A DNA stretch of 16,823 nucleotides, from NCBI GenBank assembly GCA_959598545.1, contig CAUGFC010000036.1, positions 1 through 16,823 on the forward strand. Reading direction: 5' to 3'. Position numbers and translations under genes: made by a program. Position 1 is the stretch's first letter, and every line of letters starts with the position of its first letter. Under the pieces are notes generated by a model. It was not told the origin of the DNA, did not search any database, and saw only the letters and a program-made list of their open reading frames with translations. Positions 7,935 to 14,486 of the stretch are shown here, in pieces. This DNA comes from an uncultured Olsenella sp. (GTDB taxonomy: Bacteria; Actinomycetota; Coriobacteriia; Coriobacteriales; Atopobiaceae).

Positions 7935-7939
7935 GGGAT
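7934..7939 (+). promoter_or_regulatory. Possible -10 element upstream of murC
   Basis: TGGGAT followed by ACAGTAGAG, similar to the TAGGAT box before murG. TACAGT at 7939-7944 is an alternative reading of the same promoter. The -35 region falls in the GC hairpin and has no TTGACA-like hexamer, so confidence is low. The position after the terminator-like stem fits a new transcription start for murC-murB-ftsQ. Confidence 0.3.
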
Positions 7940-7983
7940 ACAGTAGAGCGTGTATGCAACGAGATAGACGGAGGTCTCACACC

Positions 7984-9408
7984 ATGCCCGAGACAGAAAA
8001 CGTTACGAGCGCCCACTTCATCGGCATCGGCGGCGCCGGCATGAGCGGCATCGCCCTCGTCCTGCACGAGCGCGGCTGCCGCGTCACGGGCTCCGACCTC
8101 AAGAGCTCCCACTACGTCCGCGAGCTCGAGGCCGTGGGGATCGACGTCCGCGTCGGCCACGACGCCGCGACGATCGACGCCGTCTCCCCGCAGGTCGTGG
8201 TCACCTCCACCGCGATCCCCGAGACCAACCCCGAGGTCGTCCGCGCCCGCGAGCTGGGCATCCCCATCTGGCCGCGCGCGAAGATGCTGTCGTATCTGTC
8301 CGGCGCCTCCACCACGGTCGCCGTGGCGGGCACCCACGGCAAGACGACCACGTCCTCGATGGTCGCCACGATGCTGGACAAGATGGGCCTCGACCCGTCG
8401 TTCCTCATCGGCGGCGTCGTGGAGGGCTACGACACCAACGGCCGCAACGGCTCCGGCGAGCACTTCGTCTGCGAGGCGGACGAGTCCGACGGCTCCTTCC
8501 TCTACCTGCACCCCAGCGTCGTCGTGGTGACCAACATCGAGGCCGACCACCTCGACCACTACGGCACGCTGGAGAACATCGAGAAGACCTTCTGCACGTT
8601 CATGGGCCTCGTCGGCGACGCCGGAACCGTCATCGTCAACGGCGACGTGGCGCGCTACGTCGAGCTCGCCCGCTCCACGGGCCGCCGCGTGCTCACCTAC
8701 GGCTTCGACCCCTCCTGCGACTACGTCTGCCTGCCCGAGGCTCCCACCCACGCGCTGGCCAGCAACTTCTCCGTGCGCCTCCCGGGCGGCGAGAAGACCG
8801 TCCGCGTGACCATCTCCGCCAACCCCGGCCGCCACAACATGGCCAACGCCACCGCCGCGATCGCCGTGGCGGACGCGCTCGGGCTCGACGCCGACGCCGC
8901 CGCGGTGGCGCTGTCCCAGTTCAAGGGCGCGCGCCGCCGCTTCACCCACGTGGGCGACGTCGCGGGCGTGACCGTGGTCGACGACTACGGCCACCACCCG
9001 ACCGAGGTCCGCGCCACGCTCGCCGCCGCGGCCGAGCTGCCCTTCAAGCGGATCGTCTGCGTGTTCCAGCCGCACCGCTACAGCCGCACGCAGGCCCTCG
9101 CCGCCGAGTTCGGCACCGCCTTCGACCAGGCGGACGTCCTGCGCGTCATGGACGTCTTCGGCGCCGGCGAGATGCCGATCCCGGGCGTCTCCGGCAAGAC
9201 CGTCGTGGAGTCGGTGCGCCACACCGGCAACGTCGCCGACGTCGTCTACGTCCCCAACCGGCGCCACCTCATCGAGAGCCTCTGCGACCTGGTGCGCCCC
9301 GGCGACCTGCTCATCACGCAGGGCGCGGGCGACGTGACCTCCGTCGGCCCCGCGTTCATCAAGGCCATGAGCGAGCGCGCCGCCGCCGAGAAGGGCTCGT
9401 GCCGTTGA
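7984..9408 (+). CDS. murC: UDP-N-acetylmuramate--L-alanine ligase
   Basis: Cytoplasmic ATP-dependent ligase that adds L-Ala to UDP-MurNAc, the first Mur ligase step. The product is 474 aa, typical. The N-terminal nucleotide-binding signature is FIGIGGAGMSGIALVL. The P-loop AGTHGKTTTSSM has Lys120 (nt 8341-8343). EADESDGSF, VTNIEADHLDHYGT, the C-terminal VVDDYGHHPTEV and FQPHRYSRT are MurC-specific and exclude Mpl or MurD. GGAGG at 7970-7974, 9 nt upstream, supports the ATG at 7984; in-frame starts at 7894 and 7954 lack a site and encode an Arg-rich stretch unlike MurC. The 3' end overlaps the proposed murB start, so murC, murB and ftsQ form one unit. Confidence 0.97.
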   Translation: MPETENVTSAHFIGIGGAGMSGIALVLHERGCRVTGSDLKSSHYVRELEAVGIDVRVGHDAATIDAVSPQVVVTSTAIPETNPEVVRARELGIPIWPRAKMLSYLSGASTTVAVAGTHGKTTTSSMVATMLDKMGLDPSFLIGGVVEGYDTNGRNGSGEHFVCEADESDGSFLYLHPSVVVVTNIEADHLDHYGTLENIEKTFCTFMGLVGDAGTVIVNGDVARYVELARSTGRRVLTYGFDPSCDYVCLPEAPTHALASNFSVRLPGGEKTVRVTISANPGRHNMANATAAIAVADALGLDADAAAVALSQFKGARRRFTHVGDVAGVTVVDDYGHHPTEVRATLAAAAELPFKRIVCVFQPHRYSRTQALAAEFGTAFDQADVLRVMDVFGAGEMPIPGVSGKTVVESVRHTGNVADVVYVPNRRHLIESLCDLVRPGDLLITQGAGDVTSVGPAFIKAMSERAAAEKGSCR

Positions 9409-10319
9409 GCCTCTTCAATGCCTACATGAGCCTCTCGGGCGCGGTCGACGCCTCCGTCGAGCGCGACGTGCCCCTCGCGCGCCACACGAGCTACCGCATA
9501 GGCGGTCCCGCGGCGCTGTTCGTGCGCCCGCGCGACTACGAGGCGCTCGCGCGCACCGTGTCCGTCCTGGGCGACGAGGGCGTGCGCTGGGTCATCCTGG
9601 GCAAGGGCTCCAACGTCCTTGTCGACGACGCCGGCTACGACGGCTGCGTGATCACCCTCGACGACGAGTTCTCCCAGGTCAGGATAGGGGAGGACAACAC
9701 GCTCACCGCGGGTGCGGGAGCCCTGCTCTCCCGCGTGGTGAACGAGGCGCTGCGCGCCGGCCTCTCCGGCCTGGAGCCGTGCGTCGGCATCCCGGGGACG
9801 CTCGGCGGCGCCCTGGCCATGGACGCGGGCACGCGCCGGGAGTGGATCGGCCGCCGCGTGCGCGACCTCGTGGTCCTGCGCCCCGGCGAGGGCCTGCACC
9901 GCTACGACGGTGACGAGGTGAGCTGGGGGTACCGCTCGACGTCGATCCCCACCTCCGAGATCATCCTCGAGGCCACGCTCGCCCTCATGCCCGCCGAGAA
10001 GGACGCCATCGCCGCGGACATGGACGCCCGCCTGCGCCGCCGGCGCAAGGCGCAGCCCCTCTCGCAGCCGAGCTGCGGCTCGGTCTTCCGCAACCCGCCC
10101 GACGGCTCCGCCGGCCAGCTCATCGCCTCCTGCGGGCTCTCCGGCGCCGAGTGCGGCGACGCGCAGATCTCGCCCGTGCACGCCAACTTCATCGTCAACC
10201 GCGGCCGCGCCACGGCCGCCGACGTCCTCGCCCTGATCACCCGCGCCCATGACGCCGTCCTCGAGCGCCACGGCGTCGACCTCTCCTGCGAGGTCAAGTT
10301 CCTCGGCTTCGGGGGGTAG
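9399..10319 (+). CDS. murB: UDP-N-acetylenolpyruvoylglucosamine reductase
   Basis: FAD- and NADPH-dependent reductase that completes UDP-MurNAc, the substrate of MurC encoded just upstream. The product is 306 aa from GTG 9399. The PCMH-type FAD domain shows RIGGPAALFVRP, LGKGSNVLVDD and GLSGLEPCVGIPGTLGGAL. YRS at 178-180, CGSVFRNP with catalytic Ser228 and Glu298 in the terminal LSCEVKFLG complete the active site; the CGSVFRNP form is the short type II enzyme of Gram-positives. Start choice is uncertain: GTG 9399 has GAAGGG only 3 nt away, TTG 9405 has better spacing (9 nt) and would overlap the murC stop as TTGA, and ATG 9426 has no ribosome-binding site. All three keep the whole domain. 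murB inside the dcw cluster is unlike Streptomyces. Confidence 0.95.
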   Translation: MPLSLFNAYMSLSGAVDASVERDVPLARHTSYRIGGPAALFVRPRDYEALARTVSVLGDEGVRWVILGKGSNVLVDDAGYDGCVITLDDEFSQVRIGEDNTLTAGAGALLSRVVNEALRAGLSGLEPCVGIPGTLGGALAMDAGTRREWIGRRVRDLVVLRPGEGLHRYDGDEVSWGYRSTSIPTSEIILEATLALMPAEKDAIAADMDARLRRRRKAQPLSQPSCGSVFRNPPDGSAGQLIASCGLSGAECGDAQISPVHANFIVNRGRATAADVLALITRAHDAVLERHGVDLSCEVKFLGFGG

Positions 10320-10322
10320 CGC

Positions 10323-11411
10323 GTGGCTGACGGCAAGAGGAAGGCCACCCCGCGCAAGCGGGAGAAGGCCCCTGCGCAGAAGAAGGTCGCGGCCCCCAAG
10401 GCGCCCCGCCGCGCGCCCGCCGCCCGTCCCGCCGGCGCTGCGGCGCCCGCCGCGCGCCGGACCAAGGAGAGGGCCGGCGGCGGGCTCAGGCTCCCGAGCG
10501 TCGCGCCGCGCGGCGAGAAGGCCGACGGCCTGCAGCCGCGCCAGCGCCGCCTCCAGCACCAGCGCGGCCAGGCCCTGAGGACCGCCGGGATCGTCGCGGC
10601 CTGCGTCGCCGCCCTCGCGCTCGTGGGCGTCGTCGCCCTCTTCGTGCTGCGCAACACCTCGGCCTTCGAGATCACCTCGATCGAGGTCGAGCCCACCGAG
10701 CACGTGAGCGCCGAGTCCGTTCAGAGCCTCGCGCAGGTCCCCGCCGGGTCGACCCTGCTCAACGTTGACACCGACGCGATCGAGGAGGCGCTCAGGAAGA
10801 ACCCCTGGGTCGCCTCGGTCGACTTCGACCGGCGCTTCCCGAGCACGCTCGGCATCAGGATCCAGGAGCAGCGCGTCGACGCGCTCGTGCTCATGAGCTC
10901 GGGCGCCGTCGCGTGGTACCTGAGCGACCAGGGCACGTGGATCGAGCCGGTCATGGTCGAGCCGGCCGAGGGGCAGTCGTCCAACGACGCCGCCCTCGCG
11001 ATCGCGAGGGACAACGGCTGCCTGCTCATAACGGACGTCCCGGCCACGGTCGAGCCGTCTGCCGGCGCGGAGGCGACCGACGCGACGCTCGACGCGGTGG
11101 CGCAGTTCCGCGAGGGCTTCTCGTCCGACTTCGACGCGCAGATCGTCTGCTTCCGCGCCCCCTCTCCCGAGGGGATCTCCTGCGTGCTCGAGAGCGGGGT
11201 CGAGGTGTCCCTCGGCGCCCCGACCGACATCGCCGAGAAGGAGCGCATCGTCGAGGGCTACCTCGCCGAGCACGAGGGCGGGCTACTCCTCATCAACGTG
11301 CGCGTGCCCTCGAGCCCCGCCTACCGCGAGCTCAGCTCCGACAACCTCACTTTCGGCAGCGGCGTGAACCCCGAGGAGGAGCCGGAGGAGACGCCCGAGA
11401 CGGACGAGTGA
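10323..11411 (+). CDS. ftsQ: Cell division protein FtsQ/DivIB
   Basis: Bitopic divisome protein linking early and late division proteins, with its main part outside the membrane. The product is 362 aa from GTG 10323, 3 nt after murB, with a G-run at 10311-10316. The order is a Lys/Arg/Ala/Pro-rich cytoplasmic head (about 1-86), one hydrophobic segment at about 88-109 (TAGIVAACVAALALVGVV...), and a POTRA domain from about 115 (FEITSIEVEPTEHVSAESVQ). NPWVASVDFDRRFPSTLGIRI is the most typical FtsQ stretch (about 160-180). A beta domain and an acidic Glu/Thr-rich end (EEEPEETPETDE) follow. The basic head of about 86 residues is long for FtsQ. Identification rests on architecture, the POTRA sequence and its place before ftsZ. 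Confidence 0.92.
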   Translation: MADGKRKATPRKREKAPAQKKVAAPKAPRRAPAARPAGAAAPAARRTKERAGGGLRLPSVAPRGEKADGLQPRQRRLQHQRGQALRTAGIVAACVAALALVGVVALFVLRNTSAFEITSIEVEPTEHVSAESVQSLAQVPAGSTLLNVDTDAIEEALRKNPWVASVDFDRRFPSTLGIRIQEQRVDALVLMSSGAVAWYLSDQGTWIEPVMVEPAEGQSSNDAALAIARDNGCLLITDVPATVEPSAGAEATDATLDAVAQFREGFSSDFDAQIVCFRAPSPEGISCVLESGVEVSLGAPTDIAEKERIVEGYLAEHEGGLLLINVRVPSSPAYRELSSDNLTFGSGVNPEEEPEETPETDE

Positions 11412-11417
11412 GCCTCG

Positions 11418-11429
11418 GTCCTTCTCGCC
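11418..11429 (+). repeat. 12-mer GTCCTTCTCGCC, copy in ftsQ-ftsZ gap
   Basis: Exact copy, starting 6 nt after the ftsQ stop codon, the same offset as the copy after ftsW. It is followed by a pyrimidine-rich stretch (11430-11450). Confidence 0.6.
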
Positions 11430-11468
11430 GTCCCTCTCGTCCCGCGCCCGCGCGCCGCGACCGCTCGT

Positions 11469-11532
11469 GAGTGACGGGTTATACCGCTCGCAGCACCATC
11501 TCCGCCCACGCGGCACGCAGAACCTGTCACTC
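11469..11532 (+). other. 12-bp inverted repeat upstream of ftsZ promoter
   Basis: GAGTGACGGGTT (11469-11480) pairs with AACCTGTCACTC (11521-11532): 11 Watson-Crick pairs and one G-U pair enclosing 40 nt. Inside, CCGC and GCGG (11502-11505 and 11510-11513) can form a small inner stem. It lies upstream of the predicted ftsZ transcription start, so as RNA it would exist only in read-through transcripts from ftsQ or from an unseen upstream promoter. No T-tract follows. Confidence 0.5.
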
Positions 11533-11592
11533 TCAACGGAGGGTGGGGAGCGACCCGTCTCACCTGCGGAATCCACATTCTCGTCACACGAC

Positions 11593-11622
11593 TTGACGGC
11601 GAACCCTCGAGTGTGCCAAGAT
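11593..11622 (+). promoter_or_regulatory. Probable ftsZ promoter
   Basis: TTGACG (11593-11598) matches the -35 consensus at five of six bases. After 18 nt comes CAAGAT (11617-11622), preceded by TGC, an extended -10. Transcription would begin near 11629, leaving a leader of about 112 nt before the ftsZ ATG. This is the best sigma-70-type promoter in the window, and strong own promoters for ftsZ are the rule in actinobacteria. Confidence 0.6.
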
Positions 11623-11740
11623 ACGTCGCTTTATCCCAAGCGTCGGGGTTAACTTGACCTTTAGGGTTTGCCTCGTACGCGACAGGGCGACACACGCACA
11701 GTGCTCCAAACGACGTACGAACGAAGGCAAGGAGAACACG

Positions 11741-12904
11741 ATGATCAAGGACACCGACACCCTCAGCAACTATCTCGCCGTCATCAAGGTCGTCGGCGTG
11801 GGCGGCGGCGGCACCAACGCCGTGAACCGCATGATCGAGGAGGGCATCCGCGGCGTCGAGTTCGTCGCCGTGAACACCGACGCCCAGGCGCTCGCCATCT
11901 CCGACGCCGACATCAAGGTCCACATCGGCACCGACATCACCAAGGGCCTCGGCGCCGGCGCCAACCCCGAGGTCGGCAAGGAGGCCGCCGAGGACTCCCG
12001 CGACGAGATCAAGGCCGCGCTCGCCGGCTCCGACATGGTCTTCATCACCGCGGGCGAGGGCGGCGGCACCGGCACGGGCGCCGCTCCGGTCGTTGCCGAC
12101 ATCGCCAAGAACGACGTGGGCGCGCTCACCGTGGGCGTCGTCACCAAGCCGTTCACCTTCGAGGGCCGCAAGCGCTACGCCTCCGCCACGGACGGCATCT
12201 CCAACCTCGCCGAGAACGTCGACACGCTGATCGTCATCCCCAACGACCGTCTGCTCGACCTCTCCGAGAAGAAGACCACCATGCTCGAGGCCTTCCGCAT
12301 GGCCGACGACGTGCTGTGCCAGGGCACCCAGGGCATCACCGACCTCATCACGGTCCCGGGCCTCATCAACCTCGACTTCGCCGACGTCTGCACGATCATG
12401 AAGGGCGCCGGCACGGCCATGATGGGCATCGGCACCGCCTCCGGCGACAACCGCGCCACCGACGCCGCCGAGGAGGCCATCTCCAGCCGCCTGCTCGAGA
12501 GCTCCATCGACGGCGCCACGCGCGTCCTGCTCTCCATCGCCGGCAACAAGGACCTCGGCATCCAGGAGATCAACGACGCCGCCGACCTCGTCGCCAAGAA
12601 CGTCGACCCCGACGCCAACATCATCTTCGGCACCGTCGTCGACGAGTCCCTCGGCGACCAGGTGCGCGTGACCGTCATCGCCACCGGCTTCAACGACGCC
12701 AACGTCCAGCAGACGCTGCCGTCCATGGCCGCGCCCGTCGCGCGCCCGGCCGCCCGCGAGCGCGTCTCCGCCCCGGCCGTCGCGCCCGCCCCGGCCGCCC
12801 AGCCGGCGTCCATGCCGATCAACGTGAGCCGCCCGGCCTCGTCCTCCTCGTCCAACGACAAGGAGTTCGACATCCCCGACTTCCTCAAGCGCAGCCGTCT
12901 CTAG
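11741..12904 (+). CDS. ftsZ: Cell division GTPase FtsZ
   Basis: Tubulin-like GTPase that forms the division ring. The product is 387 aa, normal length. The N-terminal glycine-rich loop GVGGGGTNAVNRMI begins near residue 19. The tubulin signature GGGTGTG is at 107-113 (nt 12059-12079). The T7 loop NLDFADVCTIM carries the Asp needed for GTP hydrolysis, and GAGTAMMGIG follows. After an Ala/Pro-rich linker the protein ends in DIPDFLKRSRL, the conserved tail that binds partners such as SepF. AAGGAG at 11729-11734, 6 nt upstream, fixes the ATG at 11741; the frame continues upstream to a TTG at 11654 without support. pgeF starts 2 nt after the stop. With no ftsA beside it, membrane attachment is expected to depend on SepF, encoded downstream. 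Confidence 0.98.
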   Translation: MIKDTDTLSNYLAVIKVVGVGGGGTNAVNRMIEEGIRGVEFVAVNTDAQALAISDADIKVHIGTDITKGLGAGANPEVGKEAAEDSRDEIKAALAGSDMVFITAGEGGGTGTGAAPVVADIAKNDVGALTVGVVTKPFTFEGRKRYASATDGISNLAENVDTLIVIPNDRLLDLSEKKTTMLEAFRMADDVLCQGTQGITDLITVPGLINLDFADVCTIMKGAGTAMMGIGTASGDNRATDAAEEAISSRLLESSIDGATRVLLSIAGNKDLGIQEINDAADLVAKNVDPDANIIFGTVVDESLGDQVRVTVIATGFNDANVQQTLPSMAAPVARPAARERVSAPAVAPAPAAQPASMPINVSRPASSSSSNDKEFDIPDFLKRSRL

Positions 12905-12906
12905 CG

Positions 12907-13719
12907 ATGGCCTCGCTCACGCGACAGACCTCTGGCGGCGTGACCCTGCTCGCGGACGAGTCCCGTCCGGGCGGGGTCACGCTCGCGTTCACGGAGCGCA
13001 CGGGCGGCGTCTCGGCCGCCCCGTACGCCTCGCTCAACCTCGGCGCGCACTGCGGTGACGAGACCGCCTGCGTGGCCGAGAACCGCCGGCGCGCCCTGGC
13101 TGCGGTCGGCGCCGAGGGTCTTCTCGACCGCCTGCTGGTCCCGCGCCAGGTCCACGGCGACCACGTGGTGTGCGTCCGCTCCGCCGAGCCGGGTGCGCTG
13201 GCCGCGGCCCGCGCCGAGGCCGAGGCGGGCGCCGACGCCGTCGTCTGCACGGCCCCGGGCGTGCCGGTCCTCATGTGCTTCGCGGACTGCGTGCCCGTGG
13301 TCCTGGTTGCCCCGGGTGCCTTCGCCGTGGCCCACTCCGGCTGGCGCGGCACGATCGCGCGCATCGCCGAGAAGTGCGCGCGCACGCTCTGCGCCGAGGC
13401 CGGCTGCGAGCCCGCCGACCTTCTCGCCTACGTGGGCCCGCACGTCGGCGCGGCCGACTACGAGGTCTCCGAGGAGCTCGCCGCGCGCTTTTCCGCCGAG
13501 TTCGGCCCCTCCGTCGTGCCGGCGCCGCGCCACCTCGACCTGACGGCCGCCGTCGTGTCCGCGCTCGTTTCCGCGGGCGTGGACGAGAAGAGCGTGGCGG
13601 TCTGCGACGTCTCCACGGCGAGCGCGACCGACCGGTTCTTCTCCTACCGCGCCGAGTCCGGCGAGACCGGCCGCCACGGCGCGATCGCGCTCATGGGGGC
13701 GGGGGAGGCGACGCTTTGA
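12907..13719 (+). CDS. pgeF: Polyphenol oxidase family / purine nucleoside phosphorylase (PgeF, YfiH/YlmD)
   Basis: Member of the DUF152/YfiH family, reported as purine nucleoside phosphorylase/adenosine deaminase or multicopper-oxidase-like, and implicated in correcting peptidoglycan precursors. The product is 270 aa. The metal ligands typical of the family are visible: His83 in RQVHGDHV, Cys128 in FADCVPVVL and His143 in AHSGWRGTI. YVGPHVGAADYEVSEEL is the other conserved block. The ATG at 12907 is 2 nt after the ftsZ stop with no Shine-Dalgarno-like sequence, so translation probably depends on coupling to ftsZ, which may lower its yield. It is followed by yggS with a one-base stop/start overlap. 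The ftsZ-ylmD-ylmE-sepF order is classical for Gram-positives. Confidence 0.92.
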   Translation: MASLTRQTSGGVTLLADESRPGGVTLAFTERTGGVSAAPYASLNLGAHCGDETACVAENRRRALAAVGAEGLLDRLLVPRQVHGDHVVCVRSAEPGALAAARAEAEAGADAVVCTAPGVPVLMCFADCVPVVLVAPGAFAVAHSGWRGTIARIAEKCARTLCAEAGCEPADLLAYVGPHVGAADYEVSEELAARFSAEFGPSVVPAPRHLDLTAAVVSALVSAGVDEKSVAVCDVSTASATDRFFSYRAESGETGRHGAIALMGAGEATL

Positions 13720-14447
13720 TGGGTGGCGAGCCGAGGTCATACGAGACGTTTCTGCGGGAGCGCCGCGAGGCGATCCTCGCCCGGATCGCGGATGCCGCGC
13801 GCCGCGCCGGGCGCGAGCCGGGCGAGGTCGAGGCCATAGCCGTCTCGAAGACGGTCGACGCCGACGCCGCCCTTCTCGCCATGCGCGCGGGCTGGCGCCT
13901 CTTCGGCGAGAACCGCCCGCAGGAGCTCGGGCGCAAGCTCGAGGCGCTGCAGGGCAGCCCCGAGGCCGCCCGCGTCTCCTTCGACATGATCGGCAACCTG
14001 CAGAAGAACAAGATCAACCAGGTGATCGGGCGCGTCCGCCTGATCCACTCCATCTCCTCGGGGCACCTCGCCGAGGCGGTCTCGACGCGCTGCGAGGCGC
14101 GCGGGATCGTGGCGGACGTGCTCCTCGAGACCAACGTCTCCGGCGAGCGCTCGAAGTCGGGCTTCTCCCCCGACGAGCTGCGCGCGTCCGTCGAGGGCGT
14201 CCTGGGGCTGCCGGGCATCTCGGTCCGCGGCCTCATGACGATGGCCCCCGCCGGCGACGCCGACGCGGCGAGAAGGACCTTCTCGGGTCTGCGCGAGCTG
14301 GCGGAGGAGCTGCGGGGCCGCACGGGCCTGCCGCTGCGCACGCTCTCGTGCGGCATGAGCGACGACTTCGAGATCGCGGTGGAGGAGGGCTCGACCCTCG
14401 TCCGCCTGGGACGATGCGTGTTCGACCGAGGTTACGACCTCGCATAG
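13719..14447 (+). CDS. yggS: PLP homeostasis protein, YggS/YlmE family
   Basis: Pyridoxal-phosphate-binding single-domain protein (PLPBP family) that keeps vitamin B6 and amino acid pools balanced; no catalytic reaction is established. The product is 242 aa, typical. Lys44 in AIAVSKTV is the PLP-binding lysine; FGENRPQEL, IGNLQKNK, LLETNVSGERSKSGF, RGLMTMAP and LSCGMSDDFEIAVEEGST are the ordered family motifs. It ends VFDRGYDLA, where many homologues have IFGxR. The ATG shares its A with the pgeF stop (TGATG at 13717-13721), and GGGAGG at 13703-13708 serves as the ribosome-binding site. It contains the reverse copy of the 12-mer, made with rare Arg codons AGA-AGG at 14271-14276. proC, two genes on, is a frequent neighbour of this family in other bacteria. 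Confidence 0.94.
   Translation: MGGEPRSYETFLRERREAILARIADAARRAGREPGEVEAIAVSKTVDADAALLAMRAGWRLFGENRPQELGRKLEALQGSPEAARVSFDMIGNLQKNKINQVIGRVRLIHSISSGHLAEAVSTRCEARGIVADVLLETNVSGERSKSGFSPDELRASVEGVLGLPGISVRGLMTMAPAGDADAARRTFSGLRELAEELRGRTGLPLRTLSCGMSDDFEIAVEEGSTLVRLGRCVFDRGYDLA
14267..14285. repeat. Reverse copy of the 12-mer within a near-perfect palindrome, inside yggS
   Basis: GGCGAGAAGGAC (14267-14278) is the exact reverse complement of GTCCTTCTCGCC. It overlaps CCTTCTCG (14278-14285) to make CGAGAAGG-A-CCTTCTCG (14269-14285), an 8-bp inverted repeat with a single central base. In frame it encodes Arg-Arg-Thr-Phe-Ser using AGA and AGG. Confidence 0.55.
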
Positions 14448-14450
14448 TAT
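14422..14450 (+). promoter_or_regulatory. Possible sepF promoter overlapping the yggS end
   Basis: TCGACC (14422-14427, four of six matches to TTGACA), a 17-nt spacer, then TAGTAT (14445-14450, close to TATAAT and overlapping the yggS stop). Transcription would start about 30 nt before the sepF ATG. A small stem GCGCC/GGCGC (14456-14468) lies in the resulting leader. Confidence 0.4.
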
Positions 14451-14486
14451 GGGCTGCGCCGCTGGCGCGCGAAAGAAGGGTCAACG

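Larger units (their letters stand above)
11412..11740 (+). other. ftsQ-ftsZ intergenic control region (329 nt)
   Basis: The largest non-coding stretch of the window. It contains, in order: the 12-mer (11418-11429), a C-rich G-poor run to about 11450, a 12-bp inverted repeat (11469-11532), a weaker G/U-containing hairpin (11542-11548 with 11558-11564), a promoter (11593-11622), a 5-bp stem CGCTT/AAGCG (11627-11642) next to the predicted start point, and a second TTGACC (11654-11659) with no convincing -10. Its right half is clearly less GC-rich than the genes. No credible gene is seen; the short open frames lack ribosome-binding sites. FtsA is absent from this position. Confidence 0.6.

Noticed and set aside
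6571..9267. Very long minus-strand open frame (898 codons) opposite murG and murC, and a similar one at 9246-11273.
   Set aside because: Such frames are expected opposite GC-rich genes using GC-ending codons. The translations are low-complexity (Gly/Ala/Arg/Asp/Val/His), with no domain or ribosome-binding site, while the plus strand has full-length conserved genes.
11539..11564. AGGGTGGGGAGCGACCC looked like the T-box sequence of an aminoacyl-tRNA-sensing riboswitch.
   Set aside because: Only AGGGTGG matches; the rest differs, no stem I or specifier loop is evident, and the downstream gene is ftsZ, not an amino acid or tRNA synthetase gene. It also lies upstream of the predicted promoter.
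11467..11652. Small plus-strand open frame of 61 codons in the ftsQ-ftsZ gap.
   Set aside because: GTG start without a ribosome-binding site, no recognisable domain, mixed codon use, and it overlaps the inverted repeat and promoter.
11654..11681. Second ftsZ promoter: TTGACC with TACGCG after 16 nt.
   Set aside because: The -35 is good but the -10 matches at only two of six positions; kept only as a note.
11654..11740. N-terminal extension of ftsZ from TTG 11654.
   Set aside because: The added residues are unlike FtsZ, no ribosome-binding site is present, and AAGGAG sits correctly before ATG 11741.
12902..12910. Possible frame fusion of ftsZ and pgeF, because an open frame runs across the junction.
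   Set aside because: The continuous frame is the wrong frame for ftsZ. FtsZ ends properly in DIPDFLKRSRL with its own stop, and PgeF begins at ATG 12907.
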